From Chryseobacterium rhizoplanae (GTDB lineage Bacteria > Bacteroidota > Bacteroidia > Flavobacteriales > Weeksellaceae), in the NCBI RefSeq assembly GCF_900182655.1, contig NZ_FXTC01000004.1, positions 349,711 to 413,710 of the forward strand: a stretch of 64,000 bases of DNA, in the 5' to 3' direction. Position 1 is the stretch's first letter. Every line of letters begins with the position of its first letter. A program made the position numbers and the translations under genes. Below the pieces are notes generated by a model. That model did not search any database and had not been told where the DNA came from. It saw only the letters and a list, made by a program, of their open reading frames with translations. This document shows, in pieces, positions 9,207 through 17,657 of this stretch.

Positions 9207-9252
9207 TGTGAGGTACATCACGTAACTTTTTCTTCCGATCGGCTGAACTTTG
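9207..9252 (+). promoter_or_regulatory. CRP-like operator and promoter of the YceI-NMO operon
   Basis: TGTGAGGTACATCACG at 9207-9222 is a near-perfect CRP-type dyad. A -7-like box GAACTTTG (one mismatch to TAnnTTTG) lies at 9245-9252, its centre 34 bases from the dyad centre, which would put the dyad near -42, the class II activator position. No -33 TTG is seen, as expected for an activator-dependent promoter. The spacing matches the two other Crp/Fnr sites in this window. Confidence 0.65.
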
Positions 9253-9276
9253 TGTCATTAATTAAACCCAATAAAA

Positions 9277-9810
9277 ATGGACACAAAAAATTTTAAAGTC
9301 AATAATGAAAAAAGTACGATCGACTGGATCGGAAGAAAAGTAACCGGAGCTCACAACGGAACAATCGGTGTAAAAGAAGGAAACTTCACATTTGAAGATG
9401 GAAAACCAGTATCTGGAAAATTCATCATTGATACCCGCGCCATCAAAATCCTTGATATTGAGGATGCTGAAACCAATGCTCAGTTTGCAAGTCATCTAAC
9501 TTCAGACGATTTCTTTAATTCTGATCAGTTTCCTGAAGCTGTTTTCGAAATCACTCATGCTGAACCAGGTGATCAGAACCTATATTACGTAACCGGAGAT
9601 CTTACCATAAAAGGTATTACTCATTCTATCAACACAAGCCTGCATATTGTAACAACGGATAATGCAGCTGCTTTAGAGGCTAAAATTGTAGTCGACAGAA
9701 CGAAATTCAATATCAAATTCAGATCTTCCAATTTCTTTACCAATCTTGGTGACACTTTGATCTACAACAATTTTGATTTGAATATTCATCTTGTTGCAGA
9801 AGCAAACTAA
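9277..9810 (+). CDS. YceI-family protein (cytoplasmic form)
   Basis: 177 residues of lipocalin-like beta barrel: STIDWIGRKVTGAHNGTIGVKEGNF at the start (written here only as the known YceI opening, with W-x-G-x-K), KFIIDTRAIKILD, SHLTSDDFFNSDQFPEAVFEIT and LTIKGITHSI are the conserved family blocks. YceI proteins bind isoprenoid quinone-like lipids. Most are secreted; this one has no signal peptide, as in cytoplasmic Bacteroidota members. First gene of an operon with a tautomerase, SDR, NTF2-like protein and nitronate monooxygenase. Confidence 0.9.
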   Translation: MDTKNFKVNNEKSTIDWIGRKVTGAHNGTIGVKEGNFTFEDGKPVSGKFIIDTRAIKILDIEDAETNAQFASHLTSDDFFNSDQFPEAVFEITHAEPGDQNLYYVTGDLTIKGITHSINTSLHIVTTDNAAALEAKIVVDRTKFNIKFRSSNFFTNLGDTLIYNNFDLNIHLVAEAN

Positions 9811-9849
9811 CGAAACTCAAAGATCAGTTAACCTTAAAAATTTACCATC

Positions 9850-10068
9850 ATGCCATTCATAAAAGTAGATGTGCTTCGCGAAGACCTTAACCGCGAAAAA
9901 AAACAACAATTAATCAGAAAAATAAGCGAAGCTGTAACTTCAGTTTTGAATAAGGATCCACATTTGACCCATATTGTAATCAATGAAATCGATGATGATA
10001 ACTGGGGATATGCCGGGGAACAGGTTTCAGCATTAAAAGAACAGGGATTTTCAACAGAAAAAAAATAA
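9850..10068 (+). CDS. 4-oxalocrotonate tautomerase-family enzyme
   Basis: 72 residues, the usual size of a 4-OT subunit. The initiator Met is followed by Pro (MPFIKVDVLRE), the catalytic base of the family once Met is removed, and the rest follows the beta-alpha-beta pattern (REKKQQLIRKISEAVTSVL, then THIVINEIDDDNWGYAGE). These enzymes interconvert enol and keto forms of unsaturated acids or handle halogenated and aromatic breakdown products. It lies 39 bases after the YceI gene and 6 bases before the SDR gene, so it is in the operon. Confidence 0.9.
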   Translation: MPFIKVDVLREDLNREKKQQLIRKISEAVTSVLNKDPHLTHIVINEIDDDNWGYAGEQVSALKEQGFSTEKK

Positions 10069-10074
10069 CATACA

Positions 10075-10809
10075 ATGAAAAAGCAAACCGTAATCGTAAC
10101 AGGAGCCTCTTCAGGAATAGGATTGGAAACAGCGCGCTATTTCTTAGACAGAGGTGATCATGTCATCATCAATTCACAAACGGCATCTAAACTAGAGAAT
10201 GTTTACCATGAACTTGGAGCCGGCGAAAATCTGGCGATGGTTGCCGGAAATGTATCAGAGAAAGCAACAGGAGAAGCTTTGGTAAAGACAGCACTTGAAA
10301 AGTTCGGATCAATTGATGTTCTGGTCAACAATGCCGGAATTTACGAGAACAAACCTTTTCTGGACGTTACCGAAGATTACCTTGACCGTTTTTTAACAAC
10401 GAATTTAAAAGGAACATTCTTTACAACGCAGGCGGTGATCCCTCAAATGATCAAACAAAATGACGGTGTGGTGATCAATGTAGGAACGCCATTGGTGTAT
10501 CATGCTATTGCGCAATCTCCTTCTACAGCACCTATTTCAAGCAAAGGAGCGATCCATGCTCTGACATTGCAACTGGCTGCTGAGTTTGGAAAAGATAATA
10601 TCAGAGTCAATACGATTGCTCCGGGATTAGTCAGAACTCCAATGCATGGCGCCGGCCTTGATAACAATGCAGGACTGCACCTCATCAACCGTATCGGGGA
10701 GCCGGAAGAGGTTGCTCAGATGATTCATGCTGTTGCTAAAAATAAATTAATTTCCGGAGCCATCATCAATGTTGACGGCGGAATGGGCGCCGGACATTCT
10801 TTATCATGA
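10075..10809 (+). CDS. SDR-family protein lacking the catalytic Tyr and Ser
   Basis: 244 residues of Rossmann fold. TGASSGIG near residue 10 binds the dinucleotide and NNAG near residue 87 is intact. The active site is not: the usual Ser position reads INVGTPLVY, and the usual YxxxK reads PISSK, so Tyr is replaced by Pro while Lys is kept. C-terminal blocks (IRVNTIAPGLVRTPM, INVDGGMGAG) are normal. It may bind NAD(P) without the classical reaction, or use another chemistry. The stop overlaps the next start (ATGA), showing translational coupling. Confidence 0.85.
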   Translation: MKKQTVIVTGASSGIGLETARYFLDRGDHVIINSQTASKLENVYHELGAGENLAMVAGNVSEKATGEALVKTALEKFGSIDVLVNNAGIYENKPFLDVTEDYLDRFLTTNLKGTFFTTQAVIPQMIKQNDGVVINVGTPLVYHAIAQSPSTAPISSKGAIHALTLQLAAEFGKDNIRVNTIAPGLVRTPMHGAGLDNNAGLHLINRIGEPEEVAQMIHAVAKNKLISGAIINVDGGMGAGHSLS

Positions 10810-11258
10810 AACTGTTATTAATCTTTGCATGGCTGTTCAGTTTTCCATTGAACGGTCATGCCCAAAATAAAAAGGATATGAAAACCAACGCAACATCAGA
10901 GACTGAAATAAGAAATGTCATTGAAAATTATTATTTCAAAGGAATTTATGAAGGAAATACAGAACTTCTTAAAAAAGCTTTCTATAAAGGAGCATTACTT
11001 TTCGGAGATGTAGATGGAGTTCCCTATTTCAAAACGGCAGATCAATATATTGAGGGAGTCGGAACCCGTGTAAGTCCCGAAAAATCCGGAAAAGATTTTA
11101 AAGCAGTGATTATTTCTGTTGATATCATTAACTCCATAGCTACAGCGAAATTAAATGTAAGAATGTATGATTTTAATTATTATAATTTCATAACTTTCAA
11201 TAACATCGATGGAAAATGGCTCATTATTAATAAGACATTGACCAACGTACATCCTTAA
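10806..11258 (+). CDS. Secreted NTF2-like (putative lumazine-binding type) protein
   Basis: 150 residues. MKLLLIFAWLFSFPLNGHAQ is a signal peptide; the mature part has the SnoaL/NTF2-like pattern (ETEIRNVIENYYFKGIYEGN, DGVPYFKTADQYIEGV, then strands ending GKWLIINKTL) seen in the lumazine-binding-like family. The cone-shaped fold binds small hydrophobic ligands or acts as a small enzyme; no catalytic residue can be named. The ATG lies inside the last codons of the SDR gene (4-base overlap). The export signal is notable because its operon partners look cytoplasmic. Confidence 0.8.
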   Translation: MKLLLIFAWLFSFPLNGHAQNKKDMKTNATSETEIRNVIENYYFKGIYEGNTELLKKAFYKGALLFGDVDGVPYFKTADQYIEGVGTRVSPEKSGKDFKAVIISVDIINSIATAKLNVRMYDFNYYNFITFNNIDGKWLIINKTLTNVHP

Positions 11259-11288
11259 TTCAAATTTTAATTAAAAATCAACAAAATC

Positions 11289-12365
11289 ATGTGGAATAAA
11301 AATAGAATTACGGAATTACTGGGTATTGAATATCCTATTCTGCAAGGTCCTTTTGGCGGAGGTATTTCTACGGTTGAACTGACTTCAACAGTGAGCAATC
11401 TTGGTGGATTAGGCGGATTCGGGGCTTATACTTTGTCACCACAGGAGATCTATGACATTCATAAAGAAATACAAACGAAAACGGATAAACCTTATAATCT
11501 TAATCTCTGGGTCAACGACCACGATATTATTGATGAAGAGCATACAAAAGAGCAGTATCAGAAAGCGATTGAAACTTTCAAGCCTTATTTTGATCTTTTA
11601 GACACAGATATTCCTGCCCTTCCACCCTCTTTTGAATCGAGATTTCAGAATCAGCTGAATGTTATTTTTGATATTAAACCTAAAGTTTTCAGCTTTATGT
11701 TTGGTTTGATGGACGAAAATATCATCGAAGATCTTCATCAGCAGGGAACGATTGTTTTGGGAAATGCAACCACCTTGAATGAAGCAATTGCTCTGGAAAA
11801 AACCGGAGTGGATATCATTGTGGCTTCCGGCTTTGAAAGTGGCGGCCACCGACCTTCATTTCTGGATCAGGCTGAACTGTCTACAACGGGAACTTTTGCT
11901 CTGATCCAACTGATAAAAGATCGTGTAAAAATTCCTGTAATTGCGGCTGGTGGTATTGCCAGCGGCCGTGGAATTGCCGGAGCTTTTCAACTAGGCGCAG
12001 AAGCAGTACAGATTGGAACAGCATTTCTGGCTACTGAAGAATCCGGAGCTCTACCGATACATAAAGAGTTTTTGTTTTCCGATGCTGCAAGATCTACCAC
12101 GCTTACCAGAGCGTATACCGGAAGATTAGGTCGCGGAATTACCACAAAAATCTCACGGGATGTATTGGCTGCCACCGATAAAACATTACCATTCCCTTTG
12201 CAGACTCATTTTATGGGTGCATTGAGAAAGGCTGCTTTAGAACAGAAAAAGAATGATCTGGTATTTTTCTGGGCAGGTCAGATCGCTCCGCTTTTAAAGC
12301 ATAAAAAAGCCCCCACTTTAATGAAATCATTAATCGAAGAGGCGTCTGAGTTATTGAATAAATAG
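11289..12365 (+). CDS. Nitronate monooxygenase (2-nitropropane dioxygenase family)
   Basis: 358 residues of FMN-dependent TIM barrel. YPILQGPFGGGIST is the N-terminal FMN-binding motif, SGFESGGHR carries the catalytic His, and IAAGGIASGRGIAGAFQLGA with VQIGTAFLATEES forms the phosphate-binding end. The family oxidises alkyl nitronates such as propionate-3-nitronate with O2, a detoxification role. Last gene of the YceI operon, 30 bases after the NTF2-like gene. It ends 3 bases from the convergent dGTPase stop, with no hairpin between. Confidence 0.9.
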   Translation: MWNKNRITELLGIEYPILQGPFGGGISTVELTSTVSNLGGLGGFGAYTLSPQEIYDIHKEIQTKTDKPYNLNLWVNDHDIIDEEHTKEQYQKAIETFKPYFDLLDTDIPALPPSFESRFQNQLNVIFDIKPKVFSFMFGLMDENIIEDLHQQGTIVLGNATTLNEAIALEKTGVDIIVASGFESGGHRPSFLDQAELSTTGTFALIQLIKDRVKIPVIAAGGIASGRGIAGAFQLGAEAVQIGTAFLATEESGALPIHKEFLFSDAARSTTLTRAYTGRLGRGITTKISRDVLAATDKTLPFPLQTHFMGALRKAALEQKKNDLVFFWAGQIAPLLKHKKAPTLMKSLIEEASELLNK

Positions 12366-12368
12366 AAT

Positions 12369-13727
12369 TTACACCGTCATTCCGATGTCTATTCCTTTAA
12401 TCTTTCTATATAAATCGGTAGCATAATTATCCGTCATCCCTGAAACGAAATCAATGACTCCGAGAACTTTCTGGTAATCGTTACCGTCATTGTAAATAAA
12501 TTGCTTTGGAATTAATTTCAAAGCTTTTTCATCATAAGATTTTCTCTTATCTTCAGGTTTCAGAATGGAAGGAATAAAATGATCCAGTAATTCATACATT
12601 ACATTATATCCTGCATTTTCAATTTCTACAACTGCTTTGTGATTATAGATTTTTTCTACGGAGAAACTTGCAATATCCTGTAATGCTTTATTTTCTTTTT
12701 TATAAATATCCAATAAACCGTTGCCAAGATTACCTTCAAGAATTGTCTCAAAGTTGTATTTGTACATCTCAAGCGATTTATTAATTAAAGCATTGATTAC
12801 TTTTGCTCTTAAGTAAGAAATCTGTTCGTTTTCGTTGGAGATAGAATTTAGCTTCGTTTCAATTCTCTGAACGTCATCTGTCTCAGATTTTACCAGTTCA
12901 AAAAATAAGTTTTTGCAGTCCGCGGTTGAAACAATTCCCAATCTGTGGGCATCTTCCATATCAATGATATTGTAGCAGATATCGTCTGCCGCTTCTACCA
13001 GCCATACAAACGGATGTCTTTTGAAAATATGAGGTTCTTCGCTTTCAGAAATAAGATGGGTTCCTTTGGCAATTTCCAGGAAAATATCTTTTTCATTCTG
13101 GAAAAAACCGAATTTCTTCCTGTGAATGATTCCCTTTTTCTTGGCTACAGCCTCACACGGGTATTTTGCAATACTTGCCAATGTGGAGAAAGTAAGCTGA
13201 ATACCTCCTGCATCTTTCCCTTGCTGCTGCTGTGCCAGTACTCTGATCGCATTGGCATTTCCTTCAAAGTTGACCAGATCCGCCCACTCCTTTTCATTGA
13301 ATTTTGACTTCAGGTCTTTTTCATTTCTTTCAAAATAGCTTGCAATGGCATCTTCACCGGAATGTCCGAAAGCGGGATTTCCCACATCATGGCATAAACA
13401 TGCTGCGGCAATTACGTTTCCTAAATTATAGAGATAAAAATTCTTTGAATCTTCAGTAAGCTCATTTTTAAAATCTTCAGCAATGAATTCACCGATGATA
13501 CTTCCTAAACTTCTTCCTACAGATGATACTTCCAGAGAATGGGTAAGCCTGTTGTGTACAAAAACACTTCCGGGAAGAGGAAAAACCTGCGTTTTATTCT
13601 GCAGTCTTCTGAAAGCAGAAGAGAAGATAATTCTGTCAAAATCCCTTTGAAAATCAGTTCGGGAAGCCTTAGTCTGTGGATTGTTTCCTGTACGTTGATT
13701 GGTGAAAATCTGGTTTAAATTCATCAT
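12369..13727 (-). CDS. dgt: Deoxyguanosinetriphosphate triphosphohydrolase-like HD enzyme
   Basis: 452 residues. The N-terminus has the dGTPase hallmark FSSAFRRLQNKTQVFPL followed by HNRLTHSLEVSSVGRSL; the HD metal pair is in AACLCHDVGNPAFGHSGE, and the later Asp is in VEAADDICYNIIDMEDA. These enzymes split dGTP (or other dNTPs) into the nucleoside and tripolyphosphate and influence dNTP pools and phage defence. The start has two adjacent Met codons; either fits. Probably monocistronic. Confidence 0.9.
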   Translation of the reverse strand: MMNLNQIFTNQRTGNNPQTKASRTDFQRDFDRIIFSSAFRRLQNKTQVFPLPGSVFVHNRLTHSLEVSSVGRSLGSIIGEFIAEDFKNELTEDSKNFYLYNLGNVIAAACLCHDVGNPAFGHSGEDAIASYFERNEKDLKSKFNEKEWADLVNFEGNANAIRVLAQQQQGKDAGGIQLTFSTLASIAKYPCEAVAKKKGIIHRKKFGFFQNEKDIFLEIAKGTHLISESEEPHIFKRHPFVWLVEAADDICYNIIDMEDAHRLGIVSTADCKNLFFELVKSETDDVQRIETKLNSISNENEQISYLRAKVINALINKSLEMYKYNFETILEGNLGNGLLDIYKKENKALQDIASFSVEKIYNHKAVVEIENAGYNVMYELLDHFIPSILKPEDKRKSYDEKALKLIPKQFIYNDGNDYQKVLGVIDFVSGMTDNYATDLYRKIKGIDIGMTV

Positions 13728-13927
13728 TTTTCAAAATTACTCCAAATTTTAATTGTACGGAATAGTATTTAGATTTTTATTAAACAGATCTGTCATTCAA
13801 AAAATCTATTATAGTAAACGTTTTTTAGGGATCGGAAAGATTGAAGAAATATTCTACATTTGACGCAACTAATACAACCGAAGAATGCTTATCATTCTTC
13901 TTTATCCAAATTTTAAAATCTTTTACA

Positions 13928-14557
13928 ATGACGGACAACACATGGCTCAACAGATGGGACGAAAGGTATAGCAGCGAAGAGTTTGCCTACGGAACAGAAC
14001 CCAACAATTATCTGAGGGAACAGCTTAGTAAATTACAACCAGGCAAAATACTGTTTCCTGCAGAAGGAGAAGGCCGGAATGCGGTTTTTGCTGCAACACA
14101 GGGATGGCAGGTTTCCGCTTTTGATATCAGCGCCAAGGGCAGAAATAAAGCGTTACAGCTTGCAAATCAACTGGGAACCACAATTGATTATCAGGTTGGA
14201 GAACTTTCAACGTTGAATTACCAGGAACAACAGTTTGATGCTATAGCTCTTATTTACGCTCATTTTCCGGGAGACATTAAATCTTCTATCCATCAAATGC
14301 TGAATCAATATCTGCGTAAAGGCGGTTTTGTTATTTTTGAAGCTTTCAGTAAAAATCATCTTGAATATATTGCAAAGAATGAAAAGGTAGGCGGCCCAAA
14401 AGATATTGAATCTCTATTCTCCATTGAAGAAATCAAGGCTGATTTTCCTGATTATAATAGTATTGAATTAGCAGAAACAGAAATCGAGCTCAATGAGGGG
14501 TTGTTTCATAATGGAACGGGCTCTGTGATTCGTTTTGTAGGACAGAAATTGGTCTAA
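13928..14557 (+). CDS. Class I SAM-dependent methyltransferase (TehB-like)
   Basis: The ATG at 13928 gives 209 residues and begins [20 protein letters not shown], the normal opening of TehB/thiopurine-type methyltransferases; the 29 residues upstream in frame are out of character. The SAM site is [15 protein letters not shown] (motif I, with E-G-E-G-R-N) and VSAFDIS (acidic end of strand 2). The substrate is unknown; relatives methylate tellurite, halides or small thiols. A long inverted repeat separates it from the downstream glycosylase. Confidence 0.85.
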   Translation: MTDNTWLNRWDERYSSEEFAYGTEPNNYLREQLSKLQPGKILFPAEGEGRNAVFAATQGWQVSAFDISAKGRNKALQLANQLGTTIDYQVGELSTLNYQEQQFDAIALIYAHFPGDIKSSIHQMLNQYLRKGGFVIFEAFSKNHLEYIAKNEKVGGPKDIESLFSIEEIKADFPDYNSIELAETEIELNEGLFHNGTGSVIRFVGQKLV

Positions 14558-14572
14558 AGACATTTAAAACAG

Positions 14573-14645
14573 GTTTGTTTTGGGATAAAAAATTAAGATT
14601 TATATAGCTATGGAATATTATTTGAATCTTTATCCCAAAACAAAC
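14573..14645. repeat. Perfect 17-bp inverted repeat upstream of the Nei/Fpg gene
   Basis: GTTTGTTTTGGGATAAA (14573-14589) is the exact reverse complement of TTTATCCCAAAACAAAC (14629-14645), with 39 AT-rich bases between. The right arm ends two bases before the ATG at 14648, so in mRNA the arm would sequester the ribosome-binding region. A tiny inverted-repeat mobile element is the alternative. Confidence 0.7.
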
Positions 14646-14647
14646 GT

Positions 14648-15382
14648 ATGCCTGAAGGTCCATCCATCATATTAATGAAAGAAAACCTGCAGCCATTTGC
14701 AGGTCAGCAAGTGACAGAAGTTTCAGGAAATGCCAAATTCGAGAAAGAAATTTTCATTGGCCAATCCCTTCTGGAAATCCGAACTTTTGGAAAACAAACT
14801 TATCTGGTTTTTGAAAAAGCAGCGATCCGGATTCATTTATTAATGTTTGGTTCTTACAGCATTGATGAACAGACCAAGCCGGATAAAAGTTTACGTTTAG
14901 CATTGTTTTTTTCCACCGGAAGCATCTATTTTTATACCTGTTCTGTAAAATCTGTGCCTCTTGAATTTCTTTCCGCAATTGATTGGGAAGCCGATGTAAT
15001 GAGCGATCAGTGGGATCCAAAAAAAGCAGAGAAAAAATTGAAATCGAATCCAGAAATGATGGTTTGTGATGCGTTGATGAATCAGGATATTTTTTCAGGT
15101 GTCGGCAATATCATTAAAAACGAAGTGCTTTTCAGAATCGGAGTGCAGCCGGAAAGTTTGTTGGGGAATCTTCCTGCCAAAAAAAGAAAAGAGCTTATTG
15201 CTGAAGCCAGAAATTACAGTTTTGATTTTCTGAAATGGAAAAGAGAATTTGTATTGAAAAAGCATTGGCTTGTTCATACCAAATCTATATGTCCGGTTTG
15301 TGGACAGAAATTGATCAAAAAACAAACGGGTGTGGGAAAAAGAAGAAGCTTCTATTGTGAAAAAGATCAGAAGCTTTATTAG
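14648..15382 (+). CDS. Nei/Fpg-family DNA glycosylase/AP lyase
   Basis: 244 residues. After Met comes PEGPSI, with the Pro nucleophile and following Glu of the family; FGKQTYLVF carries the conserved beta-hairpin Lys; the helix-two-turn-helix is LMNQDIFSGVGNIIKNEVLF. The C-terminal zinc finger has CPVCG and FYCEKDQ, so the fourth ligand position is Asp (C-x-x-D) instead of Cys. Role: removal of oxidised bases by base excision and strand cleavage. Its start sits at the foot of a 17-bp inverted repeat. Confidence 0.9.
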   Translation: MPEGPSIILMKENLQPFAGQQVTEVSGNAKFEKEIFIGQSLLEIRTFGKQTYLVFEKAAIRIHLLMFGSYSIDEQTKPDKSLRLALFFSTGSIYFYTCSVKSVPLEFLSAIDWEADVMSDQWDPKKAEKKLKSNPEMMVCDALMNQDIFSGVGNIIKNEVLFRIGVQPESLLGNLPAKKRKELIAEARNYSFDFLKWKREFVLKKHWLVHTKSICPVCGQKLIKKQTGVGKRRSFYCEKDQKLY

Positions 15383-15397
15383 ATCAATACTGTTTTA

Positions 15398-15556
15398 AGT
15401 TTTGGCTAAAGCCGTTGAAGGATTTATTTATTTTTTAAAGATCATTTGGCTTCTGTCATTCTGACGAAGGAAGAATCTTACTGATGGTAAAACATGAGAT
15501 TCTTCACTATATTTCCGAACTACGTTCGCAGACCTTTAGTCTGTGTTCAGAATGAC
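15398..15556. repeat. GGCTAAAGCC element (truncated) and a ~100-bp palindromic GTCATTCTGA element
   Basis: AGTTTTGGCTAAAGCCGT at about 15398 starts a copy of the element seen whole at 59651 and 63828, but here the second palindrome is missing. It is followed by GTCATTCTGA (15455-15464) and AAGAATCTTA, mirrored by AGATTCTT near 15498 and TCAGAATGAC (15547-15556). The same nested mirror arrangement recurs at 38704-38783. Confidence 0.75.
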
Positions 15557-15665
15557 AATTCTGATCTATTTTCTTACAGATTTTCACAGTTGACAATATC
15601 TATTTTTTGCATCACGAATCCTACAAAATACTATTACTTATTACTCATCATTTATTATTCATTTA

Positions 15666-16391
15666 TCAGTCTGAATTCAGAAGTCCTCCTGCAAATCTTG
15701 TGAAAAATTCAGGGCGGTATACTTCTCCAAGAGGAATCTCAGAGTCTTCAATGTATATATTATGATTATCAAATGAATCTATATAGTTCATATTGACAAC
15801 GTAGGATTTACTTACTCTGATGAAGGTTTCTCCGGAAATTTTCTGATGAATGGTTTTCAGATTCATTGCAGTAATAAGCTTTTGCTGCTTTGTATGAATG
15901 ACTACATAATCTTTAAGCCCTTCTATGAATTTAATATCTGAAAAACTGATTTTATAGAACCTTCGTTCTGCTTTGATAAATAAAAAGTCTGCAGTGTTGG
16001 ATTCTACCGTATTTTTCACGGTGTCTTTAGACAACAGTTCGGTATAAAGTATGGCTTTCTCAACAGCTTTTTCCAGTCTCTGGGGATCAATAGGCTTCAA
16101 CAGATAATCTACCGCTTCCAATTCATAGCTCTTCAACGCATATTGAGAATAGGCTGTGGTAAAGATGATCAGTGATTTTTTGGGAAGCATTTCTGCAAAC
16201 TCAAGGCCTGTCACCATAGGCATTTCTATATCGAGAAAAATAAGGTCCACACCATTATCTTTAAGAAAATCAAGAGCAGATGGCGCATTGGAAAATTCAC
16301 CAAGGATATCAATATTGGAAATTTCAGCGATCAGCGATCTCATTTCGGACCTTGCCAAAGGTTCATCATCAACTATAATACAATTCATCAC
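15666..16391 (-). CDS. LytTR-family response regulator (first pair)
   Basis: 241 residues: receiver domain (1-120) with acidic pocket DDEP, phosphoacceptor Asp in DLIFLDIEMP, TTAYS and the Lys of YLLKPID; then a LytTR DNA-binding domain (about 140-241) with the family blocks FIKAERRFYKIS, IKFIEGLKDYVVIHT and FIRVSKSYVVN. LytTR domains read paired ~9-base direct repeats two helical turns apart. Its start overlaps the kinase stop by four bases, so the two are co-translated. Confidence 0.93.
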   Translation of the reverse strand: MMNCIIVDDEPLARSEMRSLIAEISNIDILGEFSNAPSALDFLKDNGVDLIFLDIEMPMVTGLEFAEMLPKKSLIIFTTAYSQYALKSYELEAVDYLLKPIDPQRLEKAVEKAILYTELLSKDTVKNTVESNTADFLFIKAERRFYKISFSDIKFIEGLKDYVVIHTKQQKLITAMNLKTIHQKISGETFIRVSKSYVVNMNYIDSFDNHNIYIEDSEIPLGEVYRPEFFTRFAGGLLNSD

Positions 16392-17464
16392 ACAGGAATT
16401 TTTAAATTTACAATATATCCTTTTTCATCTGATTCTATGTGCAGATCAAAAGTGTTATTATAGAGAAGCTCCAGCCTTCTGGTGATATTGGCAAGCCCAA
16501 GTCCACTGTTTTTTTTGTCCGGGACAATATAACCTACACTCCTTGAATTGACACACATAAAATGAAGTTGCTTATTCTCAATATTGATCTCAATTTTCAC
16601 ATAAGACTCTCCTCCACTCAGATCTACACTGTGTTTGACTGCATTTTCAACGAAAGTAGTAAACAAATTCGGTGGAATAAATGTACTGCTACTGATTCTT
16701 TTATCAACATCAGTTTGAATATCAAAAGAGAAATTATCACGTCTTATTTTTTCAAGGTTTAAAAAATTGGACAGGAAATCAATTTCTGAAGCCAGTAACG
16801 TTTTCTCTTCACTGTTTTCGTACAGCTGATATCTGAGAAATTCTGAAAGCTTTACAATCACTACTGAAGCTTTTGCGGGATCTGTTCTGATCAATGCTTT
16901 TACATTATTCAGCATATTAAAAAGAAAATGGGGGTTGATCTGATTTCTCAGCTCATTCAGTTCCATATTCATGGTAAGGCTGCTCAGCTCATTGATCCTT
17001 TTATTATCATTAATCCATTTCTGCAAAAGTTTTATCGTTGTGGTCGTCATAATGATCGGAATACACATTAGAACTCCTTCATAAATTCCTCCCCTTTCAC
17101 TTTCCTTAAGAATATTTTTCACTCTGAATTCTTCGAAGAACAGTCTGAAACCGTAACCAATGAAATTAAGCCCTACAACTCCCATCAGAACAAGCAATAC
17201 AAGGTAGGTAAGGTATTTTGTTTTAAAGAAAAACCGGGGAACCAATACATATATATTAATGTACACCATTGCGATCAGAATAATATACACAAAGAATAAG
17301 ACATAGTATTGATATATGCCAGAATACCAATGCCAGAATCTCGCACTGTACAGCAGAAAGAAAAAGAAGATAAGAAACAGCAGATGCCTTCGGAACCCAT
17401 ATTTCGCTTCCACCAAAAAATCCATTACAAAGGTTTCTTCAAATTTCTGCGGACTGTATTTCAT
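16388..17464 (-). CDS. LytS-type sensor histidine kinase (first pair)
   Basis: 358 residues. Four hydrophobic segments fill residues ~22-155, followed by a helical linker and the His_kinase domain with QINPHFLFNMLNNVKALI (phosphoacceptor His) and an ATPase part with FVENAVKHS and GLGLANITRRLELLY. No separate sensor domain is present, so the signal is probably felt in or near the membrane. It is transcribed divergently from the 17658 gene; the spacer holds a consensus promoter and direct repeats likely bound by its partner. Confidence 0.93.
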   Translation of the reverse strand: MKYSPQKFEETFVMDFLVEAKYGFRRHLLFLIFFFFLLYSARFWHWYSGIYQYYVLFFVYIILIAMVYINIYVLVPRFFFKTKYLTYLVLLVLMGVVGLNFIGYGFRLFFEEFRVKNILKESERGGIYEGVLMCIPIIMTTTTIKLLQKWINDNKRINELSSLTMNMELNELRNQINPHFLFNMLNNVKALIRTDPAKASVVIVKLSEFLRYQLYENSEEKTLLASEIDFLSNFLNLEKIRRDNFSFDIQTDVDKRISSSTFIPPNLFTTFVENAVKHSVDLSGGESYVKIEINIENKQLHFMCVNSRSVGYIVPDKKNSGLGLANITRRLELLYNNTFDLHIESDEKGYIVNLKIPV

Positions 17465-17488
17465 ACGATAGGCTCATTTTATCATTAA

Positions 17489-17637
17489 CAAAAATAGACA
17501 ATAACGGAATTTACAACTATTTTATTATACGAAACCTGTATTTTATTATACCAATTATTATACTTCCGGTTTTTGTATAAAATCCCGGCCATTTTGTATA
17601 AAAACAAATTCACGTTCTGTTTTTCTCTATTCCTTTG
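17489..17637. promoter_or_regulatory. Divergent control region with two 21-bp-spaced direct-repeat pairs
   Basis: For the kinase (minus strand): TTG (17514-17516), 17-base spacer, TATTTTTG (17489-17496), a perfect TTG/TAnnTTTG promoter. TTTTATTATAC occurs at 17520-17530 and 17541-17551, exactly 21 apart, centred 43 bases from that -7 box. For the plus-strand gene: TTTTGTATAAAA at 17571-17582 and 17592-17603, also 21 apart, centred about 46 bases from a weak -7 box TTCCTTTG (17630-17637). This is the geometry expected for LytTR binding at two promoters. Confidence 0.65.
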
Positions 17638-17657
17638 TGCCTGTAAAATGAACACAT

